This document shows, piece after piece, positions 32,603 through 41,190 of a stretch of 64,000 nucleotides of DNA (positions are counted from its first letter, which is position 1; each line of letters starts with the position of its first letter). The stretch covers positions 2,914,001 to 2,978,000 of the forward strand of contig OZ253540.1 in the NCBI GenBank assembly GCA_965262485.1. The letters are read 5' to 3'. A program made the position numbers and the translations under genes. The notes under the pieces were generated by a model. That model was not told where the DNA came from and did not search any database. It saw nothing but the letters and a program-made list of their open reading frames with translations. The DNA comes from Bin87 sp965262485 (GTDB lineage Bacteria; Chloroflexota; Dehalococcoidia; Lucifugimonadales; UBA3495).

Positions 32603-33865
32603 TTGGCCATATTGATCGGCTCCCGCGCGACGGAAACCTTCCAGTCCTTCCGCCGCCGCGATTTCACCCTGGTTTGGGTTTCCGCCAACATCGCGATGGT
32701 AGGGCGGCAGATGGAGGTCATCGCCGTTTCCTGGCTGGTGGTGCAACTGACCGGCGGCAACGAGGTGCTGGTCAGCCTGGCGGGGGCTGCCGCGCTGGGA
32801 CTGGCGTTTCTGGCGGTATTTGCCGGCGCGGTGGTTGACCGGCTGCCGCGGCGTCTCTTGATGGGAACGATGCAGTTCATCGCGGCGGGACTGGCTATCC
32901 TGATGATGGCGTTGCTGCTGTCGGGCGTCCTGAAGGTATGGATGATCTTCGTTATCGTGATCGGCGGCGGAGCGTTTCGAACCTTCGAACTGCCGGTCTC
33001 GAACGCCCTGATCATCGACACGGTGCCACGGGAAAGACTGAACAACGCGGTGGCGCTGCTGGGTTTGGGACAGAACCTCACGCAGTTCGTGGGCCCGATT
33101 GTGGCGGGATTCCTTTACACGCCGCTGACACCGGCGGGCCTGTACGCATTGATAGCCGTCCTGTATGCCCTGGGCGGTATTTGCGTGCTGATAGTCAGGA
33201 CGCGGAACACTACCATCGGCCACACGACACCGAGGGAAATCCTGATTGGCGTCGCCGCCGGTCTGTCTCACGTCTGGGAGCGCAAGGAACTGTTGATGGC
33301 GCTGGTAATCGCGGCCATGTACAACGTGACCGGTTTCCCGTTTACGACCGCGTTGATGCCAATCATCACGGAAAAAGTGCTGAATGCCGGGCCGGAAGTC
33401 CTGGGCCTGCTCAACGGGTCAATGGGCGCGGGGGCCGTGATCGGCGCGCTGGTGGTTGCCAGCATCGGCAATTTCAGGCGTCAAGGATGGTGGATGGTTT
33501 GGGCGGTCAACGGCTGGCACGGCTCGATGATCCTGTTCGCCGTGGTGGTGATAACGCTGCCGGGCCTGCTGCCCCTGAAACTGGTAATTGTGGCGGCAAT
33601 GGCCGTAAAGGTGCTGACGGGCATTGCTCGCGCCGGTTCGCTGCTGCTGGTGATGACGGTGCTGATGGGCAGGTCTGACCCGGAATTTCGAGGACGCATG
33701 GGTGGGTTGAGAGTGCTGTCGATTCAGGCCCACTTCCCGGCCAGCGCCCTCAACGGCTGGATGGCCCGGGAGATCGGAGCGCCCATGACCGCACTGACGC
33801 TTGGAGTCGCCGGAACTGCCGCCGTGTTGCTGTGCCTCCTGTCTCGCCGCCTGCGCGAAGCCTGA
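32603..33865 (+). CDS. MFS transporter
   Basis: A 420-residue major facilitator protein with about 12 hydrophobic segments (for example MEVIAVSWLVVQLTGG, ALGLAFLAVFAGAVVDRLPRRLL with the loop 2-3 signature D.LPRR, and LMALVIAAMYNVTGFPF). It belongs to the enterobactin-exporter-like MFS_3 type by general shape. The TTG at 32603 is chosen because AGGAGAGG precedes it by four bases; substrate unknown. Confidence 0.85.
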   Translation: MAILIGSRATETFQSFRRRDFTLVWVSANIAMVGRQMEVIAVSWLVVQLTGGNEVLVSLAGAAALGLAFLAVFAGAVVDRLPRRLLMGTMQFIAAGLAILMMALLLSGVLKVWMIFVIVIGGGAFRTFELPVSNALIIDTVPRERLNNAVALLGLGQNLTQFVGPIVAGFLYTPLTPAGLYALIAVLYALGGICVLIVRTRNTTIGHTTPREILIGVAAGLSHVWERKELLMALVIAAMYNVTGFPFTTALMPIITEKVLNAGPEVLGLLNGSMGAGAVIGALVVASIGNFRRQGWWMVWAVNGWHGSMILFAVVVITLPGLLPLKLVIVAAMAVKVLTGIARAGSLLLVMTVLMGRSDPEFRGRMGGLRVLSIQAHFPASALNGWMAREIGAPMTALTLGVAGTAAVLLCLLSRRLREA

Positions 33866-33870
33866 TGCCC

Positions 33871-33925
33871 TCACGCGTACCCACTCTGTCATTGCGAGGA
33901 GCGCAGCGACGTAGCAATGACAATT
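33871..33925. repeat. Short solo copy of the REP-like repeat
   Basis: TCACGCGTACCCACTCTGTCATTGCGAGGAGCGCAGCG, one end of the composite element seen at 217-426 and 41846-41991, then GTAGCAATGACA closing a short palindrome. It contains an unoccupied copy of the IS110 target (CTGTCATTGCGAGGAG at 33886). It lies just after the MFS gene and may serve as a transcription end. Confidence 0.6.
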
Positions 33926-33928
33926 TTC

Positions 33929-34159
33929 TCAATTTGACCATGATGACAGGCGTGCCGGTGTCATTTCGGGGATTTGTTGGTAGGAAAACGCGGGAATCGC
34001 CATGCGGTCGCTGGCATGTTCGATAGTTATAGCGCAGAGACGGCCATCGGCATCCATTTCCAGTAGGGTGTTTTCGTCCAAGTCGCGCGTCTCGTTCACT
34101 TCGGCGGGGAAAAGTTCGATGTAGAGGGTATCTGTATCCTGAAAGTACTTAATGTTCAT
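33929..34159 (-). CDS. DUF2283 domain protein
   Basis: A 76-residue protein whose core (YFQDTDTLYIELFPAEVNETRDLDENTLLEMDADGRLCAITIEHAS) is the DUF2283 fold: two strands carrying a 'DTLYI' and an 'E...D.DGR..GIEI' type motif. The last 20 residues are extra. DUF2283 genes are usually paired with a second small gene; that partner is present just upstream and overlaps by 11 bases. Probably a toxin-antitoxin-like pair; function unproven. Confidence 0.72.
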   Translation of the reverse strand: MNIKYFQDTDTLYIELFPAEVNETRDLDENTLLEMDADGRLCAITIEHASDRMAIPAFSYQQIPEMTPARLSSWSN

Positions 34160-34289
34160 GGCTTGAACCCCCGGCGGTCTGCACTACTTCGCTAATCGGA
34201 TAGGCAATCACTCGCTGAATCCAGTCAAATGTAATATACACACGGTCAGGGCGACGGTGCATGGCATGGAAGTATTCGGTGAGCTTCAT
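34149..34289 (-). CDS. 46-residue partner of DUF2283, likely truncated
   Basis: A short frame starting at ATG 34289 (MKLTEYFHAMHRRPDRVYI, then DWIQRVIAYPISEVVQ). It matches the N-terminal half of the DUF4258-like proteins that precede DUF2283 genes, which normally continue for another 30 residues with an RRW and HNAFFDR segment. That part is missing and the frame ends by running 11 bases into the DUF2283 gene. Either a shortened family member or a truncated one. Confidence 0.6.
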   Translation of the reverse strand: MKLTEYFHAMHRRPDRVYITFDWIQRVIAYPISEVVQTAGGSSHEH

Positions 34290-34890
34290 CTAATAATCAA
34301 CTTTCATTTCAATTGTAGAACGGTGTAGCGTACCAATCAAACGGAGAGAGTCCGCCCTCACCCCGACCCCTCTCCCGGCGGGCGAGGGGGACTGCCGTTT
34401 TACATCGATGAACTGGATGGACAGGATTGGGGAGGGACCGAGATTGCCCCGCCCCGCATCGAGTACGGGCTCGGAATGACAGGGGGGTGCGCCCTCACCC
34501 CCGACCCCTCTCCCACTGGGAGAGGGGAGCCGAATCCGACATGGGTGGACAGGATTTTGGGCGGGTGGCGGTGACGGTGGTCGTGGTGGAGGAATGTTGG
34601 GAATGGCGGTTCCTTTGGGTCAGGCGGTGATGATGGTGGTTCGGTGGTTGTCAGGCGGTGATTTTAGGGAGGTGGATTACGAGGGCGCAAGGGGCGGGTG
34701 TCATTCGGAGGGTACGGCCCTGTCATTACGAGCGTAGCGCGGCAATCTCGATGGGGCTGCAAAAGTAGAAACCTGTGCCGCCCGGTGCCAGATGGTATCT
34801 TGCGCCGGGATTCGTCATAATGTGGTCGAACTGTGACGACGACGCGAATGGATAAATTGCGGCAACACCGCCAGGAACGAGGAGAGCATA
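34290..34890. other. Intergenic stretch made of repeat fragments
   Basis: No gene is supported. The stretch contains two copies of a CCCTCACCCC(C)GACCCCTCTCCC palindrome family, CATCGATG-GGACAGGATT fragments related to 15628-15696, and a half REP sequence (TGTCATTACGAGCGTAGCGCGGCAATCTCG) near 34720. The promoter of the cyclase gene should lie in the last 100 bases; I see no clear consensus. Confidence 0.5.
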
Positions 34891-35826
34891 ATGACTACAC
34901 CAACCATCCCCACCGAACAGGAAGTATTGGGCTGGTTCGATTCGCTGAGCAACTGGGGTCGCTGGGGCGACGACGATGAACTGGGCACGCTGAACCTCAT
35001 TACCGACGCCAAACGGAAGCAGGCGGCCGGGTTGGTATCGGAGGGGATTACGGTAACCTGCTCCCGCCTGCTGGTGCCTGAAATCGCCCCCGACGTTACC
35101 AGCATCCCGCCGTTGCACTACATGGTCAACACCGGTGAGTCTGCCCCGTCGGAAGGCGGCGGCGGCTCCAGCGATTTCCTGGGGGTATCTTACCACGGAT
35201 TGACGATTACCCACCTGGACAGCCTTTGCCATCAGTTCTGGAACGGCAAGATGTACAACGGCAAGGCAGCCAGCCTGGTTACCTCGGCGGAAAAAGCCAC
35301 CGCGGGAGCCATCGACAACGCGAAGAACGGCGTCATCACTCGCGGCGTTTTGCTGGATATTGCCGCCGTCAAGGGGAAGGACTGGCTGGATGCCGGTGAG
35401 CCGGTATTTACCGCTGACCTGGAGGCTGCCGAGGAAGCGCAGGGCGTGCAGGTTACCGAGGGCGACGCGCTGTTGATCCGGCTCGGTTGGTACAAGCGCC
35501 GGCAGGAGGTCGGCGCGCCGTCCGCCGCTGAAGGCCGGCCCGGTTTGCACGCCGAGACGCTGCCGTGGCTGCGCGAGCGCGGTGTATCCATCGGCGCATG
35601 TGACGCCTCCTGGGACGTTGCGCCCAGCGAGTACCCATACGTGGGGCTGCCCATCCACAAGGTGGGCATTGTCGGCATGGGGTTGTGGCTGATTGATGCT
35701 GCCAACTTCGACGAACTGGCGCCAATCTGCGGCCGACTGAATCGGTGGGAGTTCATGTTCACGGTGGCCCCCCTGCGCTGGCATAACGCCACCGGCTCCC
35801 CGGTGAACCCCCTGGCCACGTTCTAG
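34891..35826 (+). CDS. Cyclase family protein (kynurenine formamidase-like)
   Basis: A 311-residue metal-dependent hydrolase of the cyclase/KynB family. The H-x-x-x-D-type metal site is in GLTITHLDSLCHQFWNGKMYNG, followed by GVLLDIAAVKG, GDALLIRLGWYK and CDASWDVAPSEYPYVGLPIHKVGI. An AGGAG site precedes the ATG. This longer form acts on amide or lactone substrates; the physiological one is unknown. Transcribed away from the DUF2283 pair. Confidence 0.85.
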   Translation: MTTPTIPTEQEVLGWFDSLSNWGRWGDDDELGTLNLITDAKRKQAAGLVSEGITVTCSRLLVPEIAPDVTSIPPLHYMVNTGESAPSEGGGGSSDFLGVSYHGLTITHLDSLCHQFWNGKMYNGKAASLVTSAEKATAGAIDNAKNGVITRGVLLDIAAVKGKDWLDAGEPVFTADLEAAEEAQGVQVTEGDALLIRLGWYKRRQEVGAPSAAEGRPGLHAETLPWLRERGVSIGACDASWDVAPSEYPYVGLPIHKVGIVGMGLWLIDAANFDELAPICGRLNRWEFMFTVAPLRWHNATGSPVNPLATF

Positions 35827-35951
35827 CGGCAGCGTTATCGTAAGGGCCCCGAGGCAAGCCCGGCGCGGGCCGATTCTGATAAGATTGGGCAGTGTATCAA
35901 GGCGGGCCGGCGCCGTATGCGCGCGGGATACGTAACGCACACCGAATGATT

Positions 35952-36323
35952 ATGGACACGGATGTAGCAACCATTACGGCGATAGCTGGCGTACTGGCAG
36001 TAATTATTTCCATGCTGGCACTGATGGGAACCGGGATATCCCGGTTGAGCCGGCTCAGCAATCAGGTTGCAAACTTGTCAGCCCAGGCATCGGAACAGCG
36101 ACAAGACCTGAATCGCGTCGAGACGGCGTTGCGCGCCGAGATACATACTATTCGGGACGAACTGCGCGCCGAGATGCGGGCCAACCGTGAGGAACTCCTG
36201 GCAGAAATGCGCCGCGGTAACCAGCTGTTGCTCATTGCGCTGGCAAACCACGAGCACGATGAGAACGGCCATGCCATTTTCACCGCGCCCGTTGGAACCG
36301 ATGCCAACGGGGCAGACGACTAG
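35952..36323 (+). CDS. Membrane/coiled-coil protein, tandem copy 1
   Basis: A 123-residue protein with one N-terminal membrane helix (ATITAIAGVLAVIISMLALMGTGI) followed by a coiled coil (SRLSNQVANLSAQASEQRQDLNRVETALRAEIHTIRDELRAEMRANREELLAEMRRG). It is followed by a near-identical duplicate at 36338. The 11-residue unit AEIHTIRDELR occurs once here and three times in the duplicate. An in-frame ATG two codons earlier is also possible. The fold suggests a membrane-tethered oligomeric helix; function unknown. Confidence 0.68.
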   Translation: MDTDVATITAIAGVLAVIISMLALMGTGISRLSRLSNQVANLSAQASEQRQDLNRVETALRAEIHTIRDELRAEMRANREELLAEMRRGNQLLLIALANHEHDENGHAIFTAPVGTDANGADD

Positions 36324-36337
36324 CGGACGGTTTGATT

Positions 36338-36775
36338 ATGGACACGGATGTAGCAACCATTACGGCGATAGCTGGCGTACTGGCAGTAATTATTTCCATG
36401 ATGGCACTGGTGGGAACCGGAATATCCCGGTTAAGCCGGCTCAGCAATCAGGTTGCAAACTTGTCAGCCCAGGCATCGGAACAGCGACAAGACCTGAATC
36501 GCGCCGAGACGGCGTTGCGCGCCGAGATACATACTATTCGGGACGAACTGCGCGCCGAGATACATACTATTCGGGACGAACTGCGCGCCGAGATACATGC
36601 TATTCGGGACGAACTGCGCGCCGAGATGCGGGCCAACCGTGAGGAACTCCTGGCAGAAATGCGCCGCGGTAACCAGCTGTTGCTCATTGCGCTGGCAAAC
36701 CACGAGCACGATGAGAACGGCCATGCCATTTTCACCGCGCCCGTTGGAACCGATGCCAACGGGGCAGACGACTAG
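36338..36775 (+). CDS. Membrane/coiled-coil protein, tandem copy 2 with expanded repeat
   Basis: Nearly the same protein as the gene before it (145 versus 123 residues). The difference is an expansion of the 33-base unit encoding AEIHTIRDELR from one to three copies, which lengthens the coiled coil in steps of 11 residues and keeps the heptad-like periodicity. The 3' ends are nearly identical down to the GACGACTAGCGGACGG after the stop, so the duplication is recent. CoA-transferase genes follow 18 bases later. Confidence 0.68.
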   Translation: MDTDVATITAIAGVLAVIISMMALVGTGISRLSRLSNQVANLSAQASEQRQDLNRAETALRAEIHTIRDELRAEIHTIRDELRAEIHAIRDELRAEMRANREELLAEMRRGNQLLLIALANHEHDENGHAIFTAPVGTDANGADD

Positions 36776-36793
36776 CGGACGGGTTGAGGGTTA

Positions 36794-38065
36794 ATGCCTG
36801 CTCACGACGACTATGGCGACGGCCTGCTGGCGCCCTACCGGGTGCTGGACCTTACCGACAGCAGGGGTCTGCTCTGCGGCAAGATGCTGGCCGACCTGGG
36901 CGCCGACGTGGTGCAGGTTGAGCCACCCTCCGGCAGCGACAGCCGACGAATCGGGCCGTTCTACAAGGATGAACCGGGCGTGGAGCGCAGTCTGTTCTGG
37001 TGGGCATCGTGCGCCAACAAACGCGGGGTGACACTGGACTGCTCCACTGCCGACGGCGGGGCCCTGTTGCGTCGTTTGATCGCCGAAGCCGACTTCCTCA
37101 TCGAGTCGTTCGACCCGGGGTTTATGGCCGCCATTGGACTCGCCTATGCTGATTTGCAGGCAATCAATCCCAGGCTGGTGATGGTGTCCATCACCGCTTT
37201 CGGGCAGGATGGGCCATACGCCGATTATCTCGCATCGGACATTGTGGGTATGGCGCTGGGTGGATTCATGCACCTGACCGGCGACGGCGACCGCCCTCCG
37301 CTGCGGGTGAGCATGCCCCAGTTCTACCAGCACGGCAGCGCTGCCGGGGCGGCCGGCGCCATGATCGCTCACACCCACCGCGCCCTCACCGGCGAGGGTC
37401 AACACGTGGATGTGTCCTGCCAGCAGGCGGTGGCCCGCACCCTGGCCCACGCTCCCCAGTATTGGGACCTGGAGGGCATCGTACTGAGACGCATGGGTGC
37501 GTACCGCGAGTCGGCGGGCGGCACCTTCACGCGCATCAACTGGCCCTGCAAGGATGGATTCGTCAATTTCCAGCCCGGTGGCGGCACGGCGGGATCAGCG
37601 CGGAGCGTGCGTTCGCTGCTGGCATGGATGGATGAGGAAGGCATGGGCAGCGCCGCCCTGGATGCGGTCAACTGGGAGGAGCTGGGCTACGGCACGGCTC
37701 GGGCGGAGATAATGGAGCAGACCGTGGCAGCCGTGGCTCCTTTCTTTATGACGCACACCCGCAACGAGTTGGCCGACGGCGCACTGGAGCGACGTATCCT
37801 GCTGTTCCCGGTTGCCACGCCGGGAGACATTCTGGAGCACCGCCAACTCGAGGCCCGCGGGTATTACGATCACATCGAACACCCTGATATTGGCGAGACG
37901 GTTACCTATCCCGGTCACTTTGTCAAAGACCTCACCGACCCGGCTCGTGTCGGCATACGCCGGCCTCCACCCCACGTCGGTGAGCACAACCGGGAAATCT
38001 ATTGCGGGGAGCTGGGACTGCGGGATGCGGACCTCGCCCGCCTCACCGAGCTTGGAGCGATTTAG
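36794..38065 (+). CDS. CaiB/BaiF CoA-transferase family protein, first of a pair
   Basis: A 423-residue class III CoA-transferase: YRVLDLTDSRGLLCGKMLADLGADVVQVEPPSGSDSR and ADFLIESFDPG are family hallmarks. The region where the catalytic Asp nucleophile is expected reads SMPQFYQHGSAAGAAGAMIAH, with no Asp, unlike the next gene, which has one (AYTDFVCPKFA). It may therefore be a non-catalytic partner, or use another residue. It ends exactly where the second gene begins, so they are co-expressed and perhaps form a mixed dimer. Confidence 0.85.
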   Translation: MPAHDDYGDGLLAPYRVLDLTDSRGLLCGKMLADLGADVVQVEPPSGSDSRRIGPFYKDEPGVERSLFWWASCANKRGVTLDCSTADGGALLRRLIAEADFLIESFDPGFMAAIGLAYADLQAINPRLVMVSITAFGQDGPYADYLASDIVGMALGGFMHLTGDGDRPPLRVSMPQFYQHGSAAGAAGAMIAHTHRALTGEGQHVDVSCQQAVARTLAHAPQYWDLEGIVLRRMGAYRESAGGTFTRINWPCKDGFVNFQPGGGTAGSARSVRSLLAWMDEEGMGSAALDAVNWEELGYGTARAEIMEQTVAAVAPFFMTHTRNELADGALERRILLFPVATPGDILEHRQLEARGYYDHIEHPDIGETVTYPGHFVKDLTDPARVGIRRPPPHVGEHNREIYCGELGLRDADLARLTELGAI

Positions 38066-39301
38066 ATGGCCACGTTGCCGTTGGAAGGACTGAAGGTGCT
38101 GGACTTCTGCTGGGTGGCCGTGGGGCCGATGACCACCAAATACCTGGCCGAATATGGCGCCACCGTGCTGCGCGTGGAGTCGAACCAGCGTCCCGAAACA
38201 CTGCGACGCGCCGGACCCTTTGCCGGCGGTCAATCCGGTATCAACCGTTCCGGATATTTCGCCAACTACAACGCTAACAAGTATGGCCTGTCCATCGACA
38301 TGGGTCACCCCAGGGCGCCGGAGCTGATCCTGAGAATAGCGCAGTGGGCCGACGTGATCACCGAGAACTTTACGCCGGGCACTCTGGAGCGGTGGGGGTT
38401 GGGTTACGAGCAGTTGAGCGAAGTGAACCCGCGTGTTGTGCTGTTCAGCGCGTCCATGCTGGGGCGCGGCGGCCCCATGCAGGCGCAGCCCGGTTTCGGC
38501 GCCGTGCTGTCGTCTTTGGCCGGTTACACCAATATCATCGGCTGGCCCGACCGCGGCCCGGTGAATCCCTACGGCGCATACACCGATTTTGTCTGCCCCA
38601 AGTTTGCCATCGCCGCGATTCTGGCCGCCGTTGACCGACAGCGGCGCACCGGACAGGGCACGCATCTGGATATGTCTCAACTGGAGGCCAGCCTGCATTT
38701 TGGCGGTTCCATGCTGCTTGACCGCGCGGTGAACGGAAGGGAGCCGGAACTGGTGGGCAACCGGCATCCCGCCGCCTCGCCTCATGGGGCCTACCCCTGC
38801 ATTCCGGATGACGACGGGGAGACGGAACGCTGGATTGCCGTCGCCGTGTTCACCGATCAGCAATGGGCGGCGCTGCGCGATGAGATGACGGCCGACGGGT
38901 TCGGCGACGCAGCATCCGGCGAGTTTCGGACGTTTCGCGTTCGTAAGGCGCATGAGGACAAGCTGGACGAGATGGTGGCAAGGTGGACGTCCACGCAGGA
39001 ACGACACGCCCTGATGCGCCGTTTGCAGGCGGCGGGCGTGCCCGCCGGTGTGGTCAATGACACCCACGACCTGTTCGACGACCCCCAACTGCAACACCGC
39101 AATCATTTCACGTGGCTGGACCACCCGGAGATGGGTTCTTACGCCACCGACTACAGCGAGATGGAATTGTCGGCTACGCCGGGTCGCCTCGATAGGGCGG
39201 CGCCGCTGCTGGGGCAGGACACGGAGCACGGCCTGGTACAGATCGTCGGTCTGACCGCGGCCGAATACCGGTCTCTGGCCGATGATGGAGTGCTGGAGTA
39301 G
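38066..39301 (+). CDS. CaiB/BaiF CoA-transferase family protein, second of a pair
   Basis: A 411-residue class III CoA-transferase with LEGLKVLDFCWVAVGPMTTKYLAEYGATVLRVES at the start, NKYGLSIDM and TENFTPGTLERWGLGYEQL. The probable nucleophile Asp is in NPYGAYTDFVCPKFAIAAIL. Class III enzymes move CoA between carboxylic acids through an aspartyl-CoA thioester. It begins right after the stop of the first transferase; the substrate is not predictable, although the local wealth of acyl-CoA enzymes suggests acid catabolism. Confidence 0.87.
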   Translation: MATLPLEGLKVLDFCWVAVGPMTTKYLAEYGATVLRVESNQRPETLRRAGPFAGGQSGINRSGYFANYNANKYGLSIDMGHPRAPELILRIAQWADVITENFTPGTLERWGLGYEQLSEVNPRVVLFSASMLGRGGPMQAQPGFGAVLSSLAGYTNIIGWPDRGPVNPYGAYTDFVCPKFAIAAILAAVDRQRRTGQGTHLDMSQLEASLHFGGSMLLDRAVNGREPELVGNRHPAASPHGAYPCIPDDDGETERWIAVAVFTDQQWAALRDEMTADGFGDAASGEFRTFRVRKAHEDKLDEMVARWTSTQERHALMRRLQAAGVPAGVVNDTHDLFDDPQLQHRNHFTWLDHPEMGSYATDYSEMELSATPGRLDRAAPLLGQDTEHGLVQIVGLTAAEYRSLADDGVLE

Positions 39302-39324
39302 CGGATCTAACCAAGGCCTTTAAT

Positions 39325-39462
39325 CTGTCATTGCGACCCCGTACTTGATACTGGGGTGGCAATCTCGGCGCCGTAACAATGGTGGTTTGCCGACGTGTGT
39401 TCAACCTCAACGAGATTGCCACGTGGTTCGACAATCTCACCATGAGCGGCTGCGCTCCTCGC
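39325..39462. repeat. Rearranged REP-like repeat at the right end of IS110 copy 2
   Basis: CTGTCATTGCGACCCCGTACTTGATACTGGGGTGGCAATCTCG at 39325 is one arm of the composite repeat; CGAGATTGCCACGTGG closes it near 39410-39425. It is then joined to a piece of another dispersed repeat (GGTTCGACAATCTCACCATGAGCGGCTGCGCTCCTCGCAG) that carries the right half of the IS110 target. The mix shows recombination among repeats here. Confidence 0.5.
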
Positions 39463-39528
39463 AGTATCTGTGTTGGGTGTCAAGCCTTTTTGCGGGTTTG
39501 GAGGTGGGATGGTTCTATCCGTGGTGTT

Positions 39529-40506
39529 CTATCCGTGTTGTTGCACCCAGGGGGTTCCGCGGCGGGCCACTGCGTTCAGTTGCAACAGCAGCTTGCGCAT
39601 CACGGCCACCAGCGCCACTTTGCCAGTTTTGCCACGTTGCCGCAGCTGACGGTAGAAATCAGGTAAGCTCCCCTGGCCGCGTGTCGCCGCCAGGGCCGCC
39701 ATGTACAAGGCCCGGCGCACTACGCCGCGACCGCCCCGGATGGTGCGCTGGCCCCGCTTCCGGCCACTGTCCCGAGACCAGGGCGCCAGTCCCACCAGGG
39801 AGGTCAGGGCCTTCCCGTCGTATTGTCCCAGTTCCGGCAGCTCGGCGGTCAGGGTGGCGGCGGTGAGCGGCCCTACGCCCGGCACGCTGCGGTACAAGGC
39901 GGCGCGTTGGGCCAGGGACTCGCTGCTCTGCAATGCGGCCTGGTACTCCTCATCCAGCTGGGCGATCTCCTGGTCCAGCCAGGCGATGTGGCGGGCGGTG
40001 GAAGCCCGGGCCTTGCGGGAGGTTCCCTGGTTGCGCCGGTTCAGCTCCTGCACTCGCTGTTCCACCAGCTGCTGGCGGCGGCGCAGCAAATCCCGCAGTT
40101 CCTCACGTTCCGGATCCGGCTGCGGGGTGTCCGGGGGTTCAAACACCTGGCCGTAACGCGACAGCGTCTGGGCGTCCAGGGCGTCAGTCTTCGCCAGGTG
40201 GCCAGCGGCCCGGGCGAAATCCCGCACCTGGTTGGGGTGGGCCTGGTGCACCCCCAGTCCCCCGGCCCGCAACCGGTTGACCAACTGGAGTTCATAGCCC
40301 CCGGTGGGTTCACACACCACCTGCGCGACCTCCTGCGCCTCCAACAATTGCAACAGATCGGCGATGCCCTCCTCGGTGTTGGCAAAGCGACGCGCCGGGC
40401 CAGCCGACACCGACACGTCCAGGCTGGCTTTGCTGACGTCAATGCCCACCACTGCGCCGCCTTCCACTGCGCTACCTTCCATGGTCTTCATCTTTGGCGT
40501 CTTCAT
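39529..40506 (-). CDS. IS110 family transposase, copy 2
   Basis: A 325-residue recombinase with the same DEDD residues (VGIDVSK, VCEPTGG, KTDALDAQ) and Ser motif (WSRDSGRKRG) as copy 1. Single-residue differences such as FANTEE for FDNTEE and NRRNQGTS for NRRHQGTS show the copies are not fresh clones. The C-terminus ends ARRGTPWVQQHG, shorter than copy 1 because of the rearranged right end; the catalytic core is complete, so it may be active. Start by comparison with copy 1. Confidence 0.9.
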   Translation of the reverse strand: MKTPKMKTMEGSAVEGGAVVGIDVSKASLDVSVSAGPARRFANTEEGIADLLQLLEAQEVAQVVCEPTGGYELQLVNRLRAGGLGVHQAHPNQVRDFARAAGHLAKTDALDAQTLSRYGQVFEPPDTPQPDPEREELRDLLRRRQQLVEQRVQELNRRNQGTSRKARASTARHIAWLDQEIAQLDEEYQAALQSSESLAQRAALYRSVPGVGPLTAATLTAELPELGQYDGKALTSLVGLAPWSRDSGRKRGQRTIRGGRGVVRRALYMAALAATRGQGSLPDFYRQLRQRGKTGKVALVAVMRKLLLQLNAVARRGTPWVQQHG

Positions 40507-40534
40507 CTTTGAGACCTCCCAGATGTGATAATGC

Positions 40535-40683
40535 GGTGGTCCTCCACACTTGCAATGCGGGCTCAGGCCCGTGAATCTGTTCGGAGCGACCACCGGCGGC
40601 GTGAGGGGTGTCTTACTGCGAGTCGGTGCAGCCTGGACCTCAGGCCCAGCTCACCCAATGACAGACGACGCGCCCCTCGCGCC
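40535..40683 (-). ncRNA. Candidate bridge RNA of IS110 copy 2
   Basis: The left-end sequence is identical to copy 1 over the proposed RNA. The left target guide (TCTGTCATTG) lies at 40656-40665 on the complementary strand and all four guide segments and stems are conserved. Conservation of this noncoding part matches what is expected if the RNA is needed for transposition. Confidence 0.72.
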
Positions 40684-40728
40684 CGCCTCACAGATTGGCC
40701 TATCTGCGAGGCATATACAACATACAAA

Positions 40729-40966
40729 TGACAGGCGTGGCAGGATGCGTGGGGAGGGGACGGGTATTTACATGGATGGTCAGGATGGTCAGGATTTTTG
40801 GGTGTTACGTGTAACGGGATTGCCACGCTGCGCTCGCAATGACATTGCGAATGATCGAAAGGCCCTGGGGTTCTAACCCTTTCCATTGACTGGTGAGGGC
40901 GTGAAGTAGTAAGAATTCAGCGGTTCACCCAAGCGATGATTGCATCTAGCAGAGCATTTACCTCAC
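40729..40966. other. Intergenic stretch next to IS110 copy 2, no gene
   Basis: No gene is supported. It contains the left half of the split repeat (GACAG), a TGGATGGTCAGGATGGTCAGGAT tandem motif, and an REP arm (GGGATTGCCACGCTGCGCTCGCAATGACA) near 40820-40845. A TTTACCTCAC at 40957-40966 is the left target duplication of the next miniature element. Confidence 0.5.
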
Positions 40967-41144
40967 CAGGGCAAACGCATTCTCCCCGTCATTCCCGCGA
41001 AAGCGGAAATCCAGTGGCTGCAATCGCTGGTGCATTTCCAGATTGTTTCAGTTTACAGTCTTTGGACTCCGGCCCCGTATCAAGTACGGGGTGACGTTCT
41101 TTCGCCGGAGTGACCAGATCGCCAACTAGAATGCGTTTGCCCTG
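40967..41144. repeat. Miniature element, CAGGGCAA family, copy B
   Basis: A 178-base element with terminal inverted repeats CAGGGCAAACGCATTCT. It is flanked on both sides by TTTACCTCAC (40957-40966 and 41145-41154), a perfect 10-base target duplication. The inside is a palindrome with CGTCATTCCCGCGAAAGCGG and a CCCCGTATCAAGTACGGGG hairpin. Copy C at 62691-62868 is the same element in the opposite orientation. Confidence 0.88.
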
Positions 41145-41190
41145 TTTACCTCACTTGAGAAAAGAGGGGGAAACTTGCAGGAGTAGTAAC

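Larger units (their letters stand above)
39463..40728 (-). mobile_element. IS110 family insertion sequence, copy 2
   Basis: A minus-strand copy of the same element as at 16817-18084, 1266 bases. It has the same ends: CTGTCAT-TTGTATG at 40728 side, and CAGATACT-GCGAGGAGCGCAG at 39463 side. The left noncoding region differs from copy 1 by one base; the right end differs by a rearranged 30-base stretch, with a duplicated CGGATAGAAC. The flanking target is the same repeat position. Confidence 0.9.

Noticed and set aside
34427..34630. 67-residue open frame between the DUF2283 pair and the cyclase gene
   Set aside because: It lies across dispersed repeat fragments and has no recognisable motif.
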